From Treponema sp. (GTDB lineage Bacteria; Spirochaetota; Spirochaetia; Treponematales; Breznakiellaceae): 64,000 nt of DNA. The notes below the pieces were generated by a model. That model was not told the DNA's origin. It saw nothing but the letters and a program-made list of their open reading frames with translations, and did no database searches. The translations under genes and the position numbers were made by a program. Below are positions 19,465 through 30,522 of the stretch, in pieces. The stretch spans positions 1 to 64,000 of the forward strand of contig JAIROG010000037.1 of the NCBI GenBank assembly GCA_031257675.1, given 5' to 3'. How positions within the stretch are numbered: position 1 is the stretch's first letter; every line of letters begins with the position of its first letter.

Positions 19465-19550
19465 AATAAAAACGTAAAAAATTTCTGTACTATGTAACGT
19501 TTATGCCGCTTCACTGTTTATTATAGTACATTCCTCCTATAAGACATATG

Positions 19551-19593
19551 TAATACCGTTGCCGTTCTCCTCCTTTCGGCAACGGTATTTTTT
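19551..19593 (+). terminator. Rho-independent terminator after the PHP gene
   Basis: AATACCGTTGCCG / CGGCAACGGTATT perfect stem followed by a T-tract. Confidence 0.85.
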
Positions 19594-19643
19594 TCGCCAT
19601 TGCCTTTTTTAGTGAAAACCGGTATTGTATACGCATAGCCCGA

Positions 19644-20276
19644 ATGAACACAAATAGAACAAGGCTTTTCATCTTTATATTTGTCAGCGCTTTGCATGCG
19701 TTTTTCCTTTTTTTCATAGCGTTTAAGATAAACACGGCGATCTCAAATGAAGAACCCGCGCCAAAGGTGATGAAACTCGCGGATATTCGGGAAGACACGC
19801 CGCCGCCCCGCAAGGCGGCCGCTCCGCCGGATAATCCGCAAAACACCGCGCCTGCGGTTGCGAAAAACATGATCGCAACCGACAAGCCGCCGGATGCGGA
19901 TCAAACGGCAGGCGATCCTGAATCTGCGGACTATGGAGGCGAACCCGCGGACATCGAGCCTGCCATAGAATTTCTTCCTCAACATAAAATATCAACGCCG
20001 CCTGCGCTGTCCGAAGATCAGATACGCAGAAATACGGAGTATCCCGCCATTGCCCTGCGTTCCGGCGTTGAAGGCACCGTGATTCTGGAGTTGTTTATCG
20101 ACAGCAAGGGAGAAATTAGGCGGATCAACATATTGAAGGAAGACCCGCCTGACCGCGGCTTCGCCGAAGCCGCGGTGAACGCATTCAGGGACGTAACGGC
20201 TGTTCCGGCTGAATCAAACGGCGTCGCGGTCGCTGTGCGCTACCGGTATCCGGTGCGCTTTAAGATTAAGCGGTGA
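19644..20276 (+). CDS. TonB-family energy transducer
   Basis: N-terminal TM, Pro-rich middle, C-terminal YPAIALRSGVEGTVILELFIDSKGEIRRINILKE. Confidence 0.85.
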   Translation: MNTNRTRLFIFIFVSALHAFFLFFIAFKINTAISNEEPAPKVMKLADIREDTPPPRKAAAPPDNPQNTAPAVAKNMIATDKPPDADQTAGDPESADYGGEPADIEPAIEFLPQHKISTPPALSEDQIRRNTEYPAIALRSGVEGTVILELFIDSKGEIRRINILKEDPPDRGFAEAAVNAFRDVTAVPAESNGVAVAVRYRYPVRFKIKR

Positions 20277-20320
20277 CGGGTTTCATACGCGGTTCGCGCC
20301 GCGTTGCCAAAAGGCAAAAG

Positions 20321-23300
20321 CTATTCCGCTCCTTTCATGGCTTCCGCCATCTTGATGCTCCGCAGCTTCGGCAGCATGAGAAGATCAACCGCGGCTGAAA
20401 AAAGCAGCGTGATAACGCCGGAAAGCGCAAAACCAAGTCCGGAAATGTCCCTTCCGAACATGAGGTCAGCGTTTTCCGCAACGCCGATGATAAACCGGTG
20501 CAACGGAACGCCCAAAAACAAGCCCGCGCCGGCGCCTATCACGCTCAACGCCGTGATTTCCCTGAAAATATAGGCGGCGGCTTCGCTCTGATGAAACCCA
20601 AGCACCCGCAACGTGGCAATTTCCCGCTTCCGCTCGTTGATGTTAATGTTGGTGAGGTTGTAAATGACCAGCATCGCAAGGCAGCCGGAGGCGACAATCA
20701 GGATGATCACCACAAAACTGATGCTGTTGAGCAGGTTGTTGTAAGAGACTTGGGTTTGCGAGGTGAATGAAAGCATCATCACGGCGTCGTTGGAGAGCAT
20801 TTTTGCGGTGAAAACGTTCTGGGCTTGCTCCTCGCGTATGCCGGTGATCGCCAGTATGGTTCTGAGCCGGATGGTTTCCTCATCGTTTCCATTGCTGAAA
20901 GCGCTTTTATAAGCCGCCCTTCCAATATAGCAATAAACCCCCACATAATTTTCCGTAACGCCCGACAGCCTGAATTCGCCCCTTTTCCCATCCGCATTCT
21001 CTATGGTGAACGCGTCGCCTACGCTCAAATTCAACCGTTCAGCCGCCTTTTCTGTCAAGACAACGGAATTTTCCGTGAAAACAAGGGCTTTTTTTGTTTT
21101 TCTCTCCCTTAAATTGACAAAATCAGGGAAGGCGTCTGCGGATTGAGGGACAATGAGCGATGATCCAAGCCTTTCATCGCCGCGCCTGATGAAACCCGCT
21201 TCGCTATGAACCGCAATCCACCGGCTCTCATCGTCAATGCCGTCAAACGCTTCGGACTTGAGTTCAATGCGGACATCGTAGAGAAGAATATCGGAGAATT
21301 CGGTGCGGGCGATGTCAACGATGGAGTCTCTCAAGCCGAAGCCGGCCACCATGAGCGCGGTGCAGCCCATGATGCCGATAATGGTCATAAAAAAATGCCG
21401 CTTCTGGCGGATAAGGTTGCGCACTGTAACCTTGTGGGTGAATTTCATCCGCTTCCAGATGAAGCCGATATATTCAAGCAGGATGCGTTTGCCAGCCTTT
21501 GGCGCGCGCGGCAACATGAGGGCTGACGGCTTTTCCCACAGCGAATGATAACAGGCGAATATGGTCGCCGTTGTGGTGGAGGCGAGCATGAGGGCGCATG
21601 CTATGAGACCAAAACCCCAGTTGAAAACCGTCACAAGGGGTGGCAGATGGTACAAGGTTCCGAATGCGTTGTAAATGGCTATGGGAAGCGCTCTAAACCC
21701 AATGACCATGCCAACCGCGGAACCCGCAATGCCGGTTGCGCCGCAGTACACGAGATATTTCACAAGAATCACCCGTTTCCTGTATCCAAGCGCTTTGAGC
21801 GCGCCGATTTGGGTTCGTTCCTCAGAGACCATGCGCGTCATGGTGGTGAGCGCCATAAGAGCCGCAATCAGCAGGAAAAACACCGGAAACACCTTTGCCA
21901 CGTCATTGATTTTTTCGGCGTTGCCCTTATATGCGGCCGCTCCCACATTGCTGTTGCGGTCGAACACATACCACACGGGCAACGGGACATCTATTTCAAT
22001 GGTTTGTGAACGGGCGTCTTCTATTTTTTCAGCGCCGCGCCGCAACTCCGACTCGGCGTTTCTCTTTTCCCGCGCAAATCGCGCTTCGCCCGCAACGAAT
22101 TCTTTCCGCGCATCCAGCAGCTTTCGCCTGTTCAATGCGATTTCCGCCTCGCCAGCGGCGATGTCCGCTTCCCGCGCCGCCAGTTCCCGCTCTGCGGAAG
22201 CGAATTCCGTTTCCGCCCGCCGCCTGCCCTCTTCGAGTTCCGCCCGACCCCGCCGCAACGCGGCTTCCTGTTCCGCAACGGTTTGAACGCCCGTGTTATA
22301 TGCCGCGACTCCCTCGTCATACTGCGTGACGCCCTCTTTCGCTTTCTTGCTCATCATAAGAAGCCTTGATGCGCGTACTTTTTCCACTTGTTCCCGCGCC
22401 GCGTCAAGCTGCGACTTGCTTTCGGCAAGCGTCCGCTTCGCCTTTGCGATTTCCGCCTCCCCCGCCTCAATAGCCCTTTCGTTGGCCGCGAGATCCCGCT
22501 CCGCTTGGGCTTTTTCACGCGCAAACAGCTCCCATCCTTGGGCTATTTGGCGTTTTCCATCCTCTATCCGCGTTTCAGCCTCGGCAAGCCGCGCTTCTCC
22601 TTCAGCGATTTCAGTCGCGGCTGCGTCCAACCGCTTCCTGCCCCGCTCAAGCTCGCCATAGGCAAGCGCCTTTCCTTTCTCGTATTCGGCTTCCGCTTCG
22701 GCAAGCGCTTCGTTTTTCTTTCGCTCCGCAATCTTCCGCGCTTCCGCGAGAATTTCTTGCCGCCTGACCAAAGAGCGTTTCTTGCCAAAGCCTTCAATGT
22801 GTTCAACAGCCCTGTCAACAAGCTCCTGATACGCGGGAGAAAAGGATTCCAGGGCGGCGGCGTCTTTCAGGGTGATGAAAAAATCCGTGTATGCGGCGAG
22901 ATTGTAACACCGCCTGTCAACGTATACAACCATGTCAAGGCTTCCGCTTCCCGCGGTACTCGGCTCCCGCTCCATTGACAGGAAGAGCGGGCTCCTGGCG
23001 ATTCCGGCGACCGTATACTCAATCACGTTGAAAGCGTCGCCAAGCGTCTCAAACGAGTCGTTGTATTTGAGGGTTTCCTCTGATATGGAGATTCTCGCGC
23101 CAACCGGCGGCGTAACAAGATGTCCGCCGCCCTGCTGTACAAGACATTCGTTGGGGGACTGCGGCATCCCGCCTTCCACTATCTCCAGTTTAGCAAGTCT
23201 CATGCGCTCAAAGGGAAGCCCATACACACGGGCGACCATCGTTTCATCAGCCTCCACCGTGACGAGCGCATCGAGCGCATAAACGCCCATCACCCGATCA

Positions 23301-23557
23301 ACCGCATCAAACGCGGCAAGTTCTTGTTCATCGTCCCGGGTCAACCCCATGGAACCCTTGACAAAGACATCCATCATGGACGTTTCGTCAAAATAGCGGT
23401 CAACCGACAGCATCATGTCCGGCGTAGTGGCGAGCAATCCGGACAGAAACCCAACGCCCAGCGCAACGATCCCAAAGATGGCGATAAACCTGCCGAGACT
23501 GCCCCGAATTTCACGGACGATGGTTAATATGTATGTTCCGCCTATTTCTTTCGACAT
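20321..23557 (-). CDS. ABC transporter permease (FtsX/MacB-like) with long coiled-coil segment
   Basis: About 1078 aa; RMVSEERTQIGALKALGYRKR and NINERKREIATLRVLGFHQSEAAAYI FtsX signatures; Glu/Ala/Arg-rich coiled coil. Confidence 0.88.
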   Translation of the reverse strand: MSKEIGGTYILTIVREIRGSLGRFIAIFGIVALGVGFLSGLLATTPDMMLSVDRYFDETSMMDVFVKGSMGLTRDDEQELAAFDAVDRVMGVYALDALVTVEADETMVARVYGLPFERMRLAKLEIVEGGMPQSPNECLVQQGGGHLVTPPVGARISISEETLKYNDSFETLGDAFNVIEYTVAGIARSPLFLSMEREPSTAGSGSLDMVVYVDRRCYNLAAYTDFFITLKDAAALESFSPAYQELVDRAVEHIEGFGKKRSLVRRQEILAEARKIAERKKNEALAEAEAEYEKGKALAYGELERGRKRLDAAATEIAEGEARLAEAETRIEDGKRQIAQGWELFAREKAQAERDLAANERAIEAGEAEIAKAKRTLAESKSQLDAAREQVEKVRASRLLMMSKKAKEGVTQYDEGVAAYNTGVQTVAEQEAALRRGRAELEEGRRRAETEFASAERELAAREADIAAGEAEIALNRRKLLDARKEFVAGEARFAREKRNAESELRRGAEKIEDARSQTIEIDVPLPVWYVFDRNSNVGAAAYKGNAEKINDVAKVFPVFFLLIAALMALTTMTRMVSEERTQIGALKALGYRKRVILVKYLVYCGATGIAGSAVGMVIGFRALPIAIYNAFGTLYHLPPLVTVFNWGFGLIACALMLASTTTATIFACYHSLWEKPSALMLPRAPKAGKRILLEYIGFIWKRMKFTHKVTVRNLIRQKRHFFMTIIGIMGCTALMVAGFGLRDSIVDIARTEFSDILLYDVRIELKSEAFDGIDDESRWIAVHSEAGFIRRGDERLGSSLIVPQSADAFPDFVNLRERKTKKALVFTENSVVLTEKAAERLNLSVGDAFTIENADGKRGEFRLSGVTENYVGVYCYIGRAAYKSAFSNGNDEETIRLRTILAITGIREEQAQNVFTAKMLSNDAVMMLSFTSQTQVSYNNLLNSISFVVIILIVASGCLAMLVIYNLTNININERKREIATLRVLGFHQSEAAAYIFREITALSVIGAGAGLFLGVPLHRFIIGVAENADLMFGRDISGLGFALSGVITLLFSAAVDLLMLPKLRSIKMAEAMKGAE

Positions 23558-24040
23558 AATGATCGCCTCTGTTTCGCGCCTCCAGCGGCATCCATGGATG
23601 CCGGAATCGCCTCTTATAATACGGGTATTGCGGGATATATGCAATACCTATGCTCAAATTCACCGCCTAGACGCGCTGGGAATGTATCTAAAAAAGTACG
23701 GCGTATTGACAAAACAGCGTATATATCCTATAAAATACATGGAATTATAAACTGTCCGGTTTCCAAAAACTGTCGCCTTGCGCGGTTTGGAACAAGCTCT
23801 AATTTATGAACCTGAACATGAAAACGCCACCTCTCGCGTCCGATGCGGTTTTGACGGTTTCACCGCAACGCACGCTGTATGGTCTTTCTTCCGTTTCTTC
23901 TTTATTAGCTTGCGGACGCGCGCATCTCAAGACAACTCATGTTAAAGGCGGAAAGCGACGCCATTGCCCGCTTCAATGCCGCTAGGCGCATGTGTGATTT
24001 CACCGCAAAATGGGTGAACCGCCTATTGACGGGTTCTGTT

Positions 24041-24493
24041 TTATGCTTTTATGACATGCCTCAACGTCCCGCCGTTTCTTGTAAAGCTCTTGAACCGGAC
24101 CCCTGCCATCGTTTTGTCATTGGCCGCCGAATGCCGCTCCCCCGCCGATCCGCCCTTGTTCTTAAAGACTTGTCTGTAAAGAATCGCCTGAAATTGTAAA
24201 CCTTTCAAAATAACCGGCGTTGGCGTCCCTTCGGGTGTTGACAAACCGGCCTTTCCATCTCCCTCTTCACTCCGCGCCGCCAGCCGGTTGTCTTTCATTT
24301 CAAACATAAAGGCTTTCGTCTTCTCTTGAAGAAATCTCATGATTTCATTCGAGCGAAACCATGAATCCGCCGCTATACACCCGAATTCCACTTCCATGAT
24401 GTTCAGCCATAATGATTTGCCGTTTAAGTCTTCCCCGTCTAGAAACCGGATTATTTGATCGCGGACTATCGCTCTATCAACCATATCTGACAA
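24041..24493 (-). pseudogene. IS4-like transposase fragment
   Basis: AADSWFRSNEIMRFLQEKTKAFMFEMKDNRLAA...LKGLQFQAILYRQVFKNKGGSAGER; ends out of frame, no intact DDE enzyme. Confidence 0.6.
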
Positions 24494-24678
24494 ACCGGCC
24501 GCCGCCGCCTTGTTGCGTCAACCCCTGCGTACCATGAGTTATAAAATAGTTTCGCATGTCTTGATTTTTTTTGTAAATGTCGCTATATTCTAACACTATA
24601 TGCAAAACAAACAGCGCTGGACGGCGTTTGGTTTTGCCCGATACAATTTGAGCATAGGAATTTGAGGAGAGTTATGTT

Positions 24679-26766
24679 ATGAGCATCGACATCTGTAAGA
24701 TGCGGAACATCGGAATCAGCGCGCACATTGACTCAGGAAAGACGACGCTTTCTGAACGTATTTTGTTCTACAGTAATAAAATCCATATCATCCGCGAAGT
24801 GCGGGGCAAGGACGGAGTAGGCGCGACCATGGACTCCATGGACATTGAGCGGGAGCGCGGCATCACCATTCAAAGCGCCGCGACTCAGGTGGAATGGAAA
24901 GAACATACCATCAATTTGATCGACACGCCCGGACACGTTGACTTTACTATTGAAGTGGAACGTTCTTTGCGCGTTCTGGACGGCGCGATTCTCGTGCTGT
25001 GCGCGGTGGGCGGCGTTCAATCCCAGTCTATCACAGTGGACAGGCAGCTTAAACGCTACCATGTCCCGCGCATCGCCTTTGTGAATAAATGCGATCGCGC
25101 GGACGCGAACCCTTTCAAGGTGAAAAACCAATTGCGGGAAAAACTGGGGCTTAACGCGGTTATGATCCAAATCCCCATTGGACTTGAAGACAAACTTGAA
25201 GGCGTGGTCGACCTTGTAACCCAAAAAGCCCTGTACTTTGACGGCGACAGAGGCGAAATCGTGCGGATCGCCGAAATTCCAGCGCACCTCAAAGCGGAAG
25301 TCGAAAAGCGCCGCGAGGAAATGCTTGACGCGGCTTCCATGTTCGATGATTCGCTCATGGAACTGATAATGGAAGGCGGCGATATACCGGAAGATACGAT
25401 CCGCGCGGCTATCCGCAAGGGAACGCTGGCGGAGAAGCTGGTGCCGGTGATGATCGGGTCAGCGTACAAAAACAAAGGCATCCAGCCCCTGCTTGACGGC
25501 GTTATGTATTATCTGCCAAACCCCACTGAGGTGAAAAACTACGCGCTTGACATCGACAACAACGAAGATCACATAGAACTGACGGCGGACGCAAAAAAAC
25601 CCACTGTCGCGCTTGGATTCAAACTGGAAGACGGCAAATACGGACAGCTTACGTATGTACGCATCTACCAGGGCGAGCTCAAAAAAGGCGACGAGCTTAT
25701 GAACACCCGCGCGCGCAAGCGGTTCAAGATAGGACGGCTGGTGCGTATGCATGCCAATACAATGGAAGACATCAGCGAAGGCGTTCCGGGCGACATCGTA
25801 GCGCTCTTTGGCATTGAGTGCGCGTCCGGCGACACGTTTTGCGGCGGCGGACTCAATTACGCCATGTCTTCAATGTACGTGCCGGAACCCGTGATCTCGC
25901 TTGCCATTACTCCTAAAGACAAAAAATCAGCGGATCAAATGGCGAAGGCGCTCAACCGGTTCACAAAAGAAGACCCCACGTTTCAGACCTTCGTAGATCC
26001 GGAATCGAATCAAACCATCATCAAGGGTATGGGCGAGCTTCACCTGGACGTGTACCTCACCCGTATGCGGCGTGAATACAACTGCGAGGTTGAAACCGGT
26101 ATGCCGCAGGTCGCGTACCGTGAAGCCATCACCACGCGGGCGGAATTCAATTACACGCACAAGAAACAATCCGGCGGTTCGGGACAATACGGCCGCGTAG
26201 CCGGCTACATGGAACCGTGCGAAACCGACTATGAGTTTGTGGACAACATCAAGGGCGGCGCGATTCCCACAGAATACATTCCGAGTTGCGACAAAGGGTT
26301 CCGTCAGGCGATTAAAAAAGGTTCGCTCATCGGCTTCCCCATTGTCAACACGCGCTGTCTCATCAACGACGGCCAATCCCATCCGGTGGACTCCTCGGAC
26401 ATCGCGTTCCAGTTGGCGGCAATAGGGGGGTTCCACGAGGCGTATGCCAAGGCGAATCCCTGCATCCTTGAACCGATCATGCGGGTTGCCGTCGAAGGTC
26501 CGACGGAATTTCAGGGAAATATTTTCGCCTCAATCAATCAAAGGCGTGGTATAATAGTTTCGTCCACCGAGGATGGAATAAATTCCCGCGTTGAAGCCGA
26601 AGTGCCGTTGAGCGAAATGTTCGGTTACTCGCCCGCATTGCGGGGCATGACCCAAGGCAAAGCCGAATTCTCCATGGAGTTTGAAAAATACGGGAAGGTT
26701 CCAGCAAGTATTTCTGATGCGCTCATCAAGGAATACGAAGAAAAGCGAAAGAAGGAGCAGAAATGA
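24679..26766 (+). CDS. fusA: Elongation factor G
   Basis: 695 aa; [52 protein letters not shown]; resembles the organellar-type spirochaete EF-G. Confidence 0.95.
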   Translation: MSIDICKMRNIGISAHIDSGKTTLSERILFYSNKIHIIREVRGKDGVGATMDSMDIERERGITIQSAATQVEWKEHTINLIDTPGHVDFTIEVERSLRVLDGAILVLCAVGGVQSQSITVDRQLKRYHVPRIAFVNKCDRADANPFKVKNQLREKLGLNAVMIQIPIGLEDKLEGVVDLVTQKALYFDGDRGEIVRIAEIPAHLKAEVEKRREEMLDAASMFDDSLMELIMEGGDIPEDTIRAAIRKGTLAEKLVPVMIGSAYKNKGIQPLLDGVMYYLPNPTEVKNYALDIDNNEDHIELTADAKKPTVALGFKLEDGKYGQLTYVRIYQGELKKGDELMNTRARKRFKIGRLVRMHANTMEDISEGVPGDIVALFGIECASGDTFCGGGLNYAMSSMYVPEPVISLAITPKDKKSADQMAKALNRFTKEDPTFQTFVDPESNQTIIKGMGELHLDVYLTRMRREYNCEVETGMPQVAYREAITTRAEFNYTHKKQSGGSGQYGRVAGYMEPCETDYEFVDNIKGGAIPTEYIPSCDKGFRQAIKKGSLIGFPIVNTRCLINDGQSHPVDSSDIAFQLAAIGGFHEAYAKANPCILEPIMRVAVEGPTEFQGNIFASINQRRGIIVSSTEDGINSRVEAEVPLSEMFGYSPALRGMTQGKAEFSMEFEKYGKVPASISDALIKEYEEKRKKEQK

Positions 26767-27464
26767 CTATAGAAGATTTGATACGGCGCAGCCCCATACG
26801 GATTTTTGAACAATCCATTCATGGAGGGTTGAAGGGTGGAGAAACCGGCGTCATCGCGGCGCCGAACGGCATCGGCAAGACTTCCGTTCTGGTGCAGATC
26901 GCCTTATATAAATTGTTGCAATCGCATAAAGTCATCCACGTATCGTTTGTCAGACACATAGATCATGTTCTTTCATGGTACGAAGATATTTTTGACGAAT
27001 TTACCAAAAAAAAGAGCCTTGAACACGCGAATGAAGTGAAAAACAGCCTCGTTAAAAATAGAGTGTTGATGAACTTCAATCAGGAGGGCATGACATGCGA
27101 ACAGATATTGAAGAGCTTGCGCTCCCTGATCGTTGAAGGCGGTTTCCAAGCCGAATCCCTCATCATAGACGGGCTTGACTTCTCGCTTACGGACGCCGGT
27201 TTTTTCAGAGCGGTCAAGCAATTCGGGTCTGAACTCGACCTCTCCGTGTGGTACAGTTGCTCGGCGCCTGAAGGCGCGTATGACAACCGGAAAATCCCGC
27301 TTGTGATCAAAGATTATGTTGACGCCCTTGATGTGGTCATTGCGCTTGAGCAGAAGCTTTCCTACATAGAGCTTTCCGTATCCAAGGATAGAAATGTGTA
27401 CACCCCGTCTTCCGCAACGCTGAAACTCGATCCCAAGACCCTGTTGGTGTTGGAAGTGGCGTAA
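26763..27464 (+). CDS. P-loop (RecA/KaiC-like) ATPase of unknown function
   Basis: [21 protein letters not shown] Walker [11 protein letters not shown] Walker B; ATG overlaps fusA TGA. Confidence 0.7.
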   Translation: MTIEDLIRRSPIRIFEQSIHGGLKGGETGVIAAPNGIGKTSVLVQIALYKLLQSHKVIHVSFVRHIDHVLSWYEDIFDEFTKKKSLEHANEVKNSLVKNRVLMNFNQEGMTCEQILKSLRSLIVEGGFQAESLIIDGLDFSLTDAGFFRAVKQFGSELDLSVWYSCSAPEGAYDNRKIPLVIKDYVDALDVVIALEQKLSYIELSVSKDRNVYTPSSATLKLDPKTLLVLEVA

Positions 27465-27499
27465 GTCAGGCGGCGGCGCTCAACGCCGCGACATTCAAA

Positions 27500-27840
27500 T
27501 TACCGCTAACGGTTAGGCGCTGGAACAGGCTATCCGCTCCAATTCCCAAGCAAACAGGGGGATAGAGCGCCTGTTGGGGAGGGGCAGCGGGTTTATACCG
27601 GCAGCGGATAGAGATTGCGTTCAAACGGTTAAAGTTATTGAAGAAGCCTATTATTCAAATGCCATGAGATGCCGGCGCATATTGAAGAGAGCGCCCGCGC
27701 ATGGTTTTATGGGAAATTGTTATTGGCGGCCCTTTGTGAAACATGGTCAAGCAAAGGGCGTTTTTCCCCTCTACGGGAAAAGGAGCCTGATAAGGAGCGT
27801 CCGCTCTGGTGTGAGCGACGGCTTATGCGGGTCATGATAA
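27500..27840 (+). pseudogene. Transposase 3' remnant (DDE, IS4-type)
   Basis: Frames containing MPAHIEESARAWFYGKLLLAALCETWSSKGRFSPLREKEP. Confidence 0.5.
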
Positions 27841-29143
27841 AGCATATGTTTTGAGACCATCTCCTTCATGAACATGTTTGAACATATTCATCAAAATTGT
27901 ACATTCTTATTAATTTCGCGTATTTTTCATTGGATTTATCGTATGCTACTCGTCAAAAGCGGTGGATTCCAAGTCCTATAAAACATTCCAATGCCTGTCT
28001 TCACCCACAAGCAAACAGACGACCCGGCGTTACGCAGCTTAAAATATTCGCTTTACAGCAAATAAGCTTCCTGTTTCAGCGGTTTTTTTCGTACAGGAAA
28101 TACTTTTGTCAGACATGGAGATGCGGTTTCTAAAAACATATAATCAGCATCGCAAGCGTCGGCAAAACCATATTCAATTTCGTATGCCTTGTTATATATA
28201 TATTCAGGTTTCCAATGTAATTTATTACATTTTCTTCCAATTCAAAAATTATATCCGGGAGTTCAAAAAAAAACGATGTCCTTCCGGATATACATATTTG
28301 AATGTGTGATATCCTGCCGGCAGTTTAATCGTTACAAGATCGCGCCCGCTTCGCAATTTTATAACAGCAGATGCGCTGGAAAAGAAATTGCCGGCTGTGT
28401 TTCTGTTTCGTTGATATATATTGATTGTCAAATTAGGAATATCTGTAGTGATTGCCGCAAACAAAAACGCTTCTGATTTTTTAGAAGGCAAAGAAGAGCC
28501 ATCTTTTACATCTACTGCGGCGCAGTCGCTCGCTGTAAAACATACACATATTCTGTACTAACATCTCCATTTGTCTCCATAGTTCAGAATTTGGAGACAC
28601 TTCAATAATATCATTCACCCTTTGTTCATAAACGGCTTTCTTGTCATTAATTACACGTTTTACCGCAGGTGTAGTGTAATGATTTCCATACACGAAAACA
28701 TAATTATGTTGTTGTATGCTCAACATTGTCGTGGCAAAAGCGCCAGGAACATCTATCAAGCCATTGATGCATCCCTTTTTTAAAGGTAAAAATCTTGACA
28801 GGCTGATAGGCTCTCCTCAAGCGGCTGTCTTAAATAGACGCTAATATAATAAATGAGACTATTTTATTCCATCCCGTTTTAGCTGTATTTACAACAAAAG
28901 AAGAGATTTCAGGCGTGACCGCCGCGCAAAATACGGCGAATCCTACCGCCGCCGCTGAAATCTGAAGTAATTGCATTCCAATTCAAGTCTACCAGGCAAG
29001 GCGGGGATTTACGTAAAACAATCAGTTTCACTTGTTCGTTGATGATTTTCGACTAATTTTTGTAAATTTTTCCCTTCCACAAGCCGTAAGGGCGCTATTT
29101 TTTGTTTCTGGCGAACAATTCGCAACGGACGCGCCGCGACAAC

Positions 29144-29914
29144 TCACTTGGATATTTGATCGATCCAACTCTTATCAAGACCGTCCATATCAATGGACTT
29201 AATGAGCTTCAACCAGTAGTTCGCTTCACTGTATGTTATATAGGGACCGCTACGGACGCGGTACACATTATTCCCTTTCACAACCGCCGGCTCAATTTTT
29301 GAGGGAATGCCTTTTTCTTTGAGGGCTTTTTGGGCGTTTTCGGCGTACGGCTTTGTGGCAAAGGAACCTGTTTGTATCCAATAGTTGTACGCCCTGGAGG
29401 AAGATGACGGCTTTGCGGCGCTTGGGGCGGACTTTGCCGCGGGTTTCGCCGCAGGCGCCGCGGGTTTCGCAGGCGTAGTCCGTAATGCGCCGCCGCTCTG
29501 TGAACTTTGTGAATTTTGCGCGCTTTGCGGCGCGGCTGGAGACGGGGAAGACGCGGGCGCCGCCGGCGACTGGACGGCGGGCGCCGCAGGTACGACGGTG
29601 ATCGTTACAGGTTCCCCTTCATTAGGCGCGAGTCTGCTTTCGGAATCCGCGTTGCCAGACGCATCGTAGTTGTTGATAATAACATTCTGCGCGCCGGGAG
29701 CCGCGACGGGCGGATTGACAATCGCGTCTCGTACATCCATAGACGCGGGACGCTCCGGAGGCGCCTCTTCCGGCTTGGGAACGCCGGAAACCGCAGGCTG
29801 GGTTGCGGCCAACTCCTCGTCTTTAGACGAAAGAAGCGATAGAGGAAGCGCTATCGCAATGAATAAAAAGAGGCCGATTATCACTGATACAAACAGTATT
29901 TTTTTCTTTTCCAT
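29144..29914 (-). CDS. SPOR-domain membrane-anchored protein
   Basis: N-terminal TM, Ala/Pro/Ser-rich linker, C-terminal YWIQTGSFATKPYAENAQKALKEKGIPSKIEP...VYRVRSGPY. Confidence 0.85.
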   Translation of the reverse strand: MEKKKILFVSVIIGLFLFIAIALPLSLLSSKDEELAATQPAVSGVPKPEEAPPERPASMDVRDAIVNPPVAAPGAQNVIINNYDASGNADSESRLAPNEGEPVTITVVPAAPAVQSPAAPASSPSPAAPQSAQNSQSSQSGGALRTTPAKPAAPAAKPAAKSAPSAAKPSSSSRAYNYWIQTGSFATKPYAENAQKALKEKGIPSKIEPAVVKGNNVYRVRSGPYITYSEANYWLKLIKSIDMDGLDKSWIDQISK

Positions 29915-30517
29915 CTATCTATCCTTTACAAAAGCCTGAATCACACGATCCAATTGTTTTCGAACATTTCTTCCCGCAGAGTTATTGATAATGTATATAT
30001 CGACTTTTCTATTATCGGCATTTTTCTGCAAATAGTGAGATGAAAAACCACTCTGGCAACGGAAGCGTTTTATAAGCTCAAGCCACGGCAAGCGGTCCCG
30101 TTTTTTGGCGCGGACGAGCCGCGTCGCAAATCCCGCCTTGACAATGACAATGGCGTCAAGGCGGTCAAACGCGATTGACCGGTGGAGCAACGCCGCGTTG
30201 ACAACGCAAGATTGTCCGCCCTGCGCCGCGATCCATTCGCTGGTGAGCGCGTTTGCCGCAGGATGGACAATGGCTTCGAGCGCCGCCAGTTCGCGCGGAC
30301 TCCCAAAGACTTTTTCTCCCAGCAGGCGCCGGTCTATTTCTCCGCTCTCCTTTCCCAACACATCAACGCCGAAACGCGCGGTTATCGCGTCCCGCTCCCG
30401 GCGGATCGCCTCGTGTCCCAGCTTGTCAACGTCAAGCGCGGGGAACCCCTGTTCTTCAAGCAACGAGGCGATGTAATTCTTCCCCGAACAATACAGTCCG
30501 GTTAAACCGACAAGCAT
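29915..30517 (-). CDS. coaE: Dephospho-CoA kinase
   Basis: MLVGLTGLYCSGKNYIASLLEEQGFPALDVDKLGHEA. Confidence 0.9.
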   Translation of the reverse strand: MLVGLTGLYCSGKNYIASLLEEQGFPALDVDKLGHEAIRRERDAITARFGVDVLGKESGEIDRRLLGEKVFGSPRELAALEAIVHPAANALTSEWIAAQGGQSCVVNAALLHRSIAFDRLDAIVIVKAGFATRLVRAKKRDRLPWLELIKRFRCQSGFSSHYLQKNADNRKVDIYIINNSAGRNVRKQLDRVIQAFVKDR

Positions 30518-30522
30518 GGCGT

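Noticed and set aside
21545-22329. Overlapping + ORFs inside the ABC permease
   Set aside because: Repetitive Arg/Ser/Ala shadow translations of the Glu/Ala-rich coiled coil on -.
28189-28759. AT-rich small ORFs on both strands
   Set aside because: Possible decayed genes but no family motif; cannot be supported as features.
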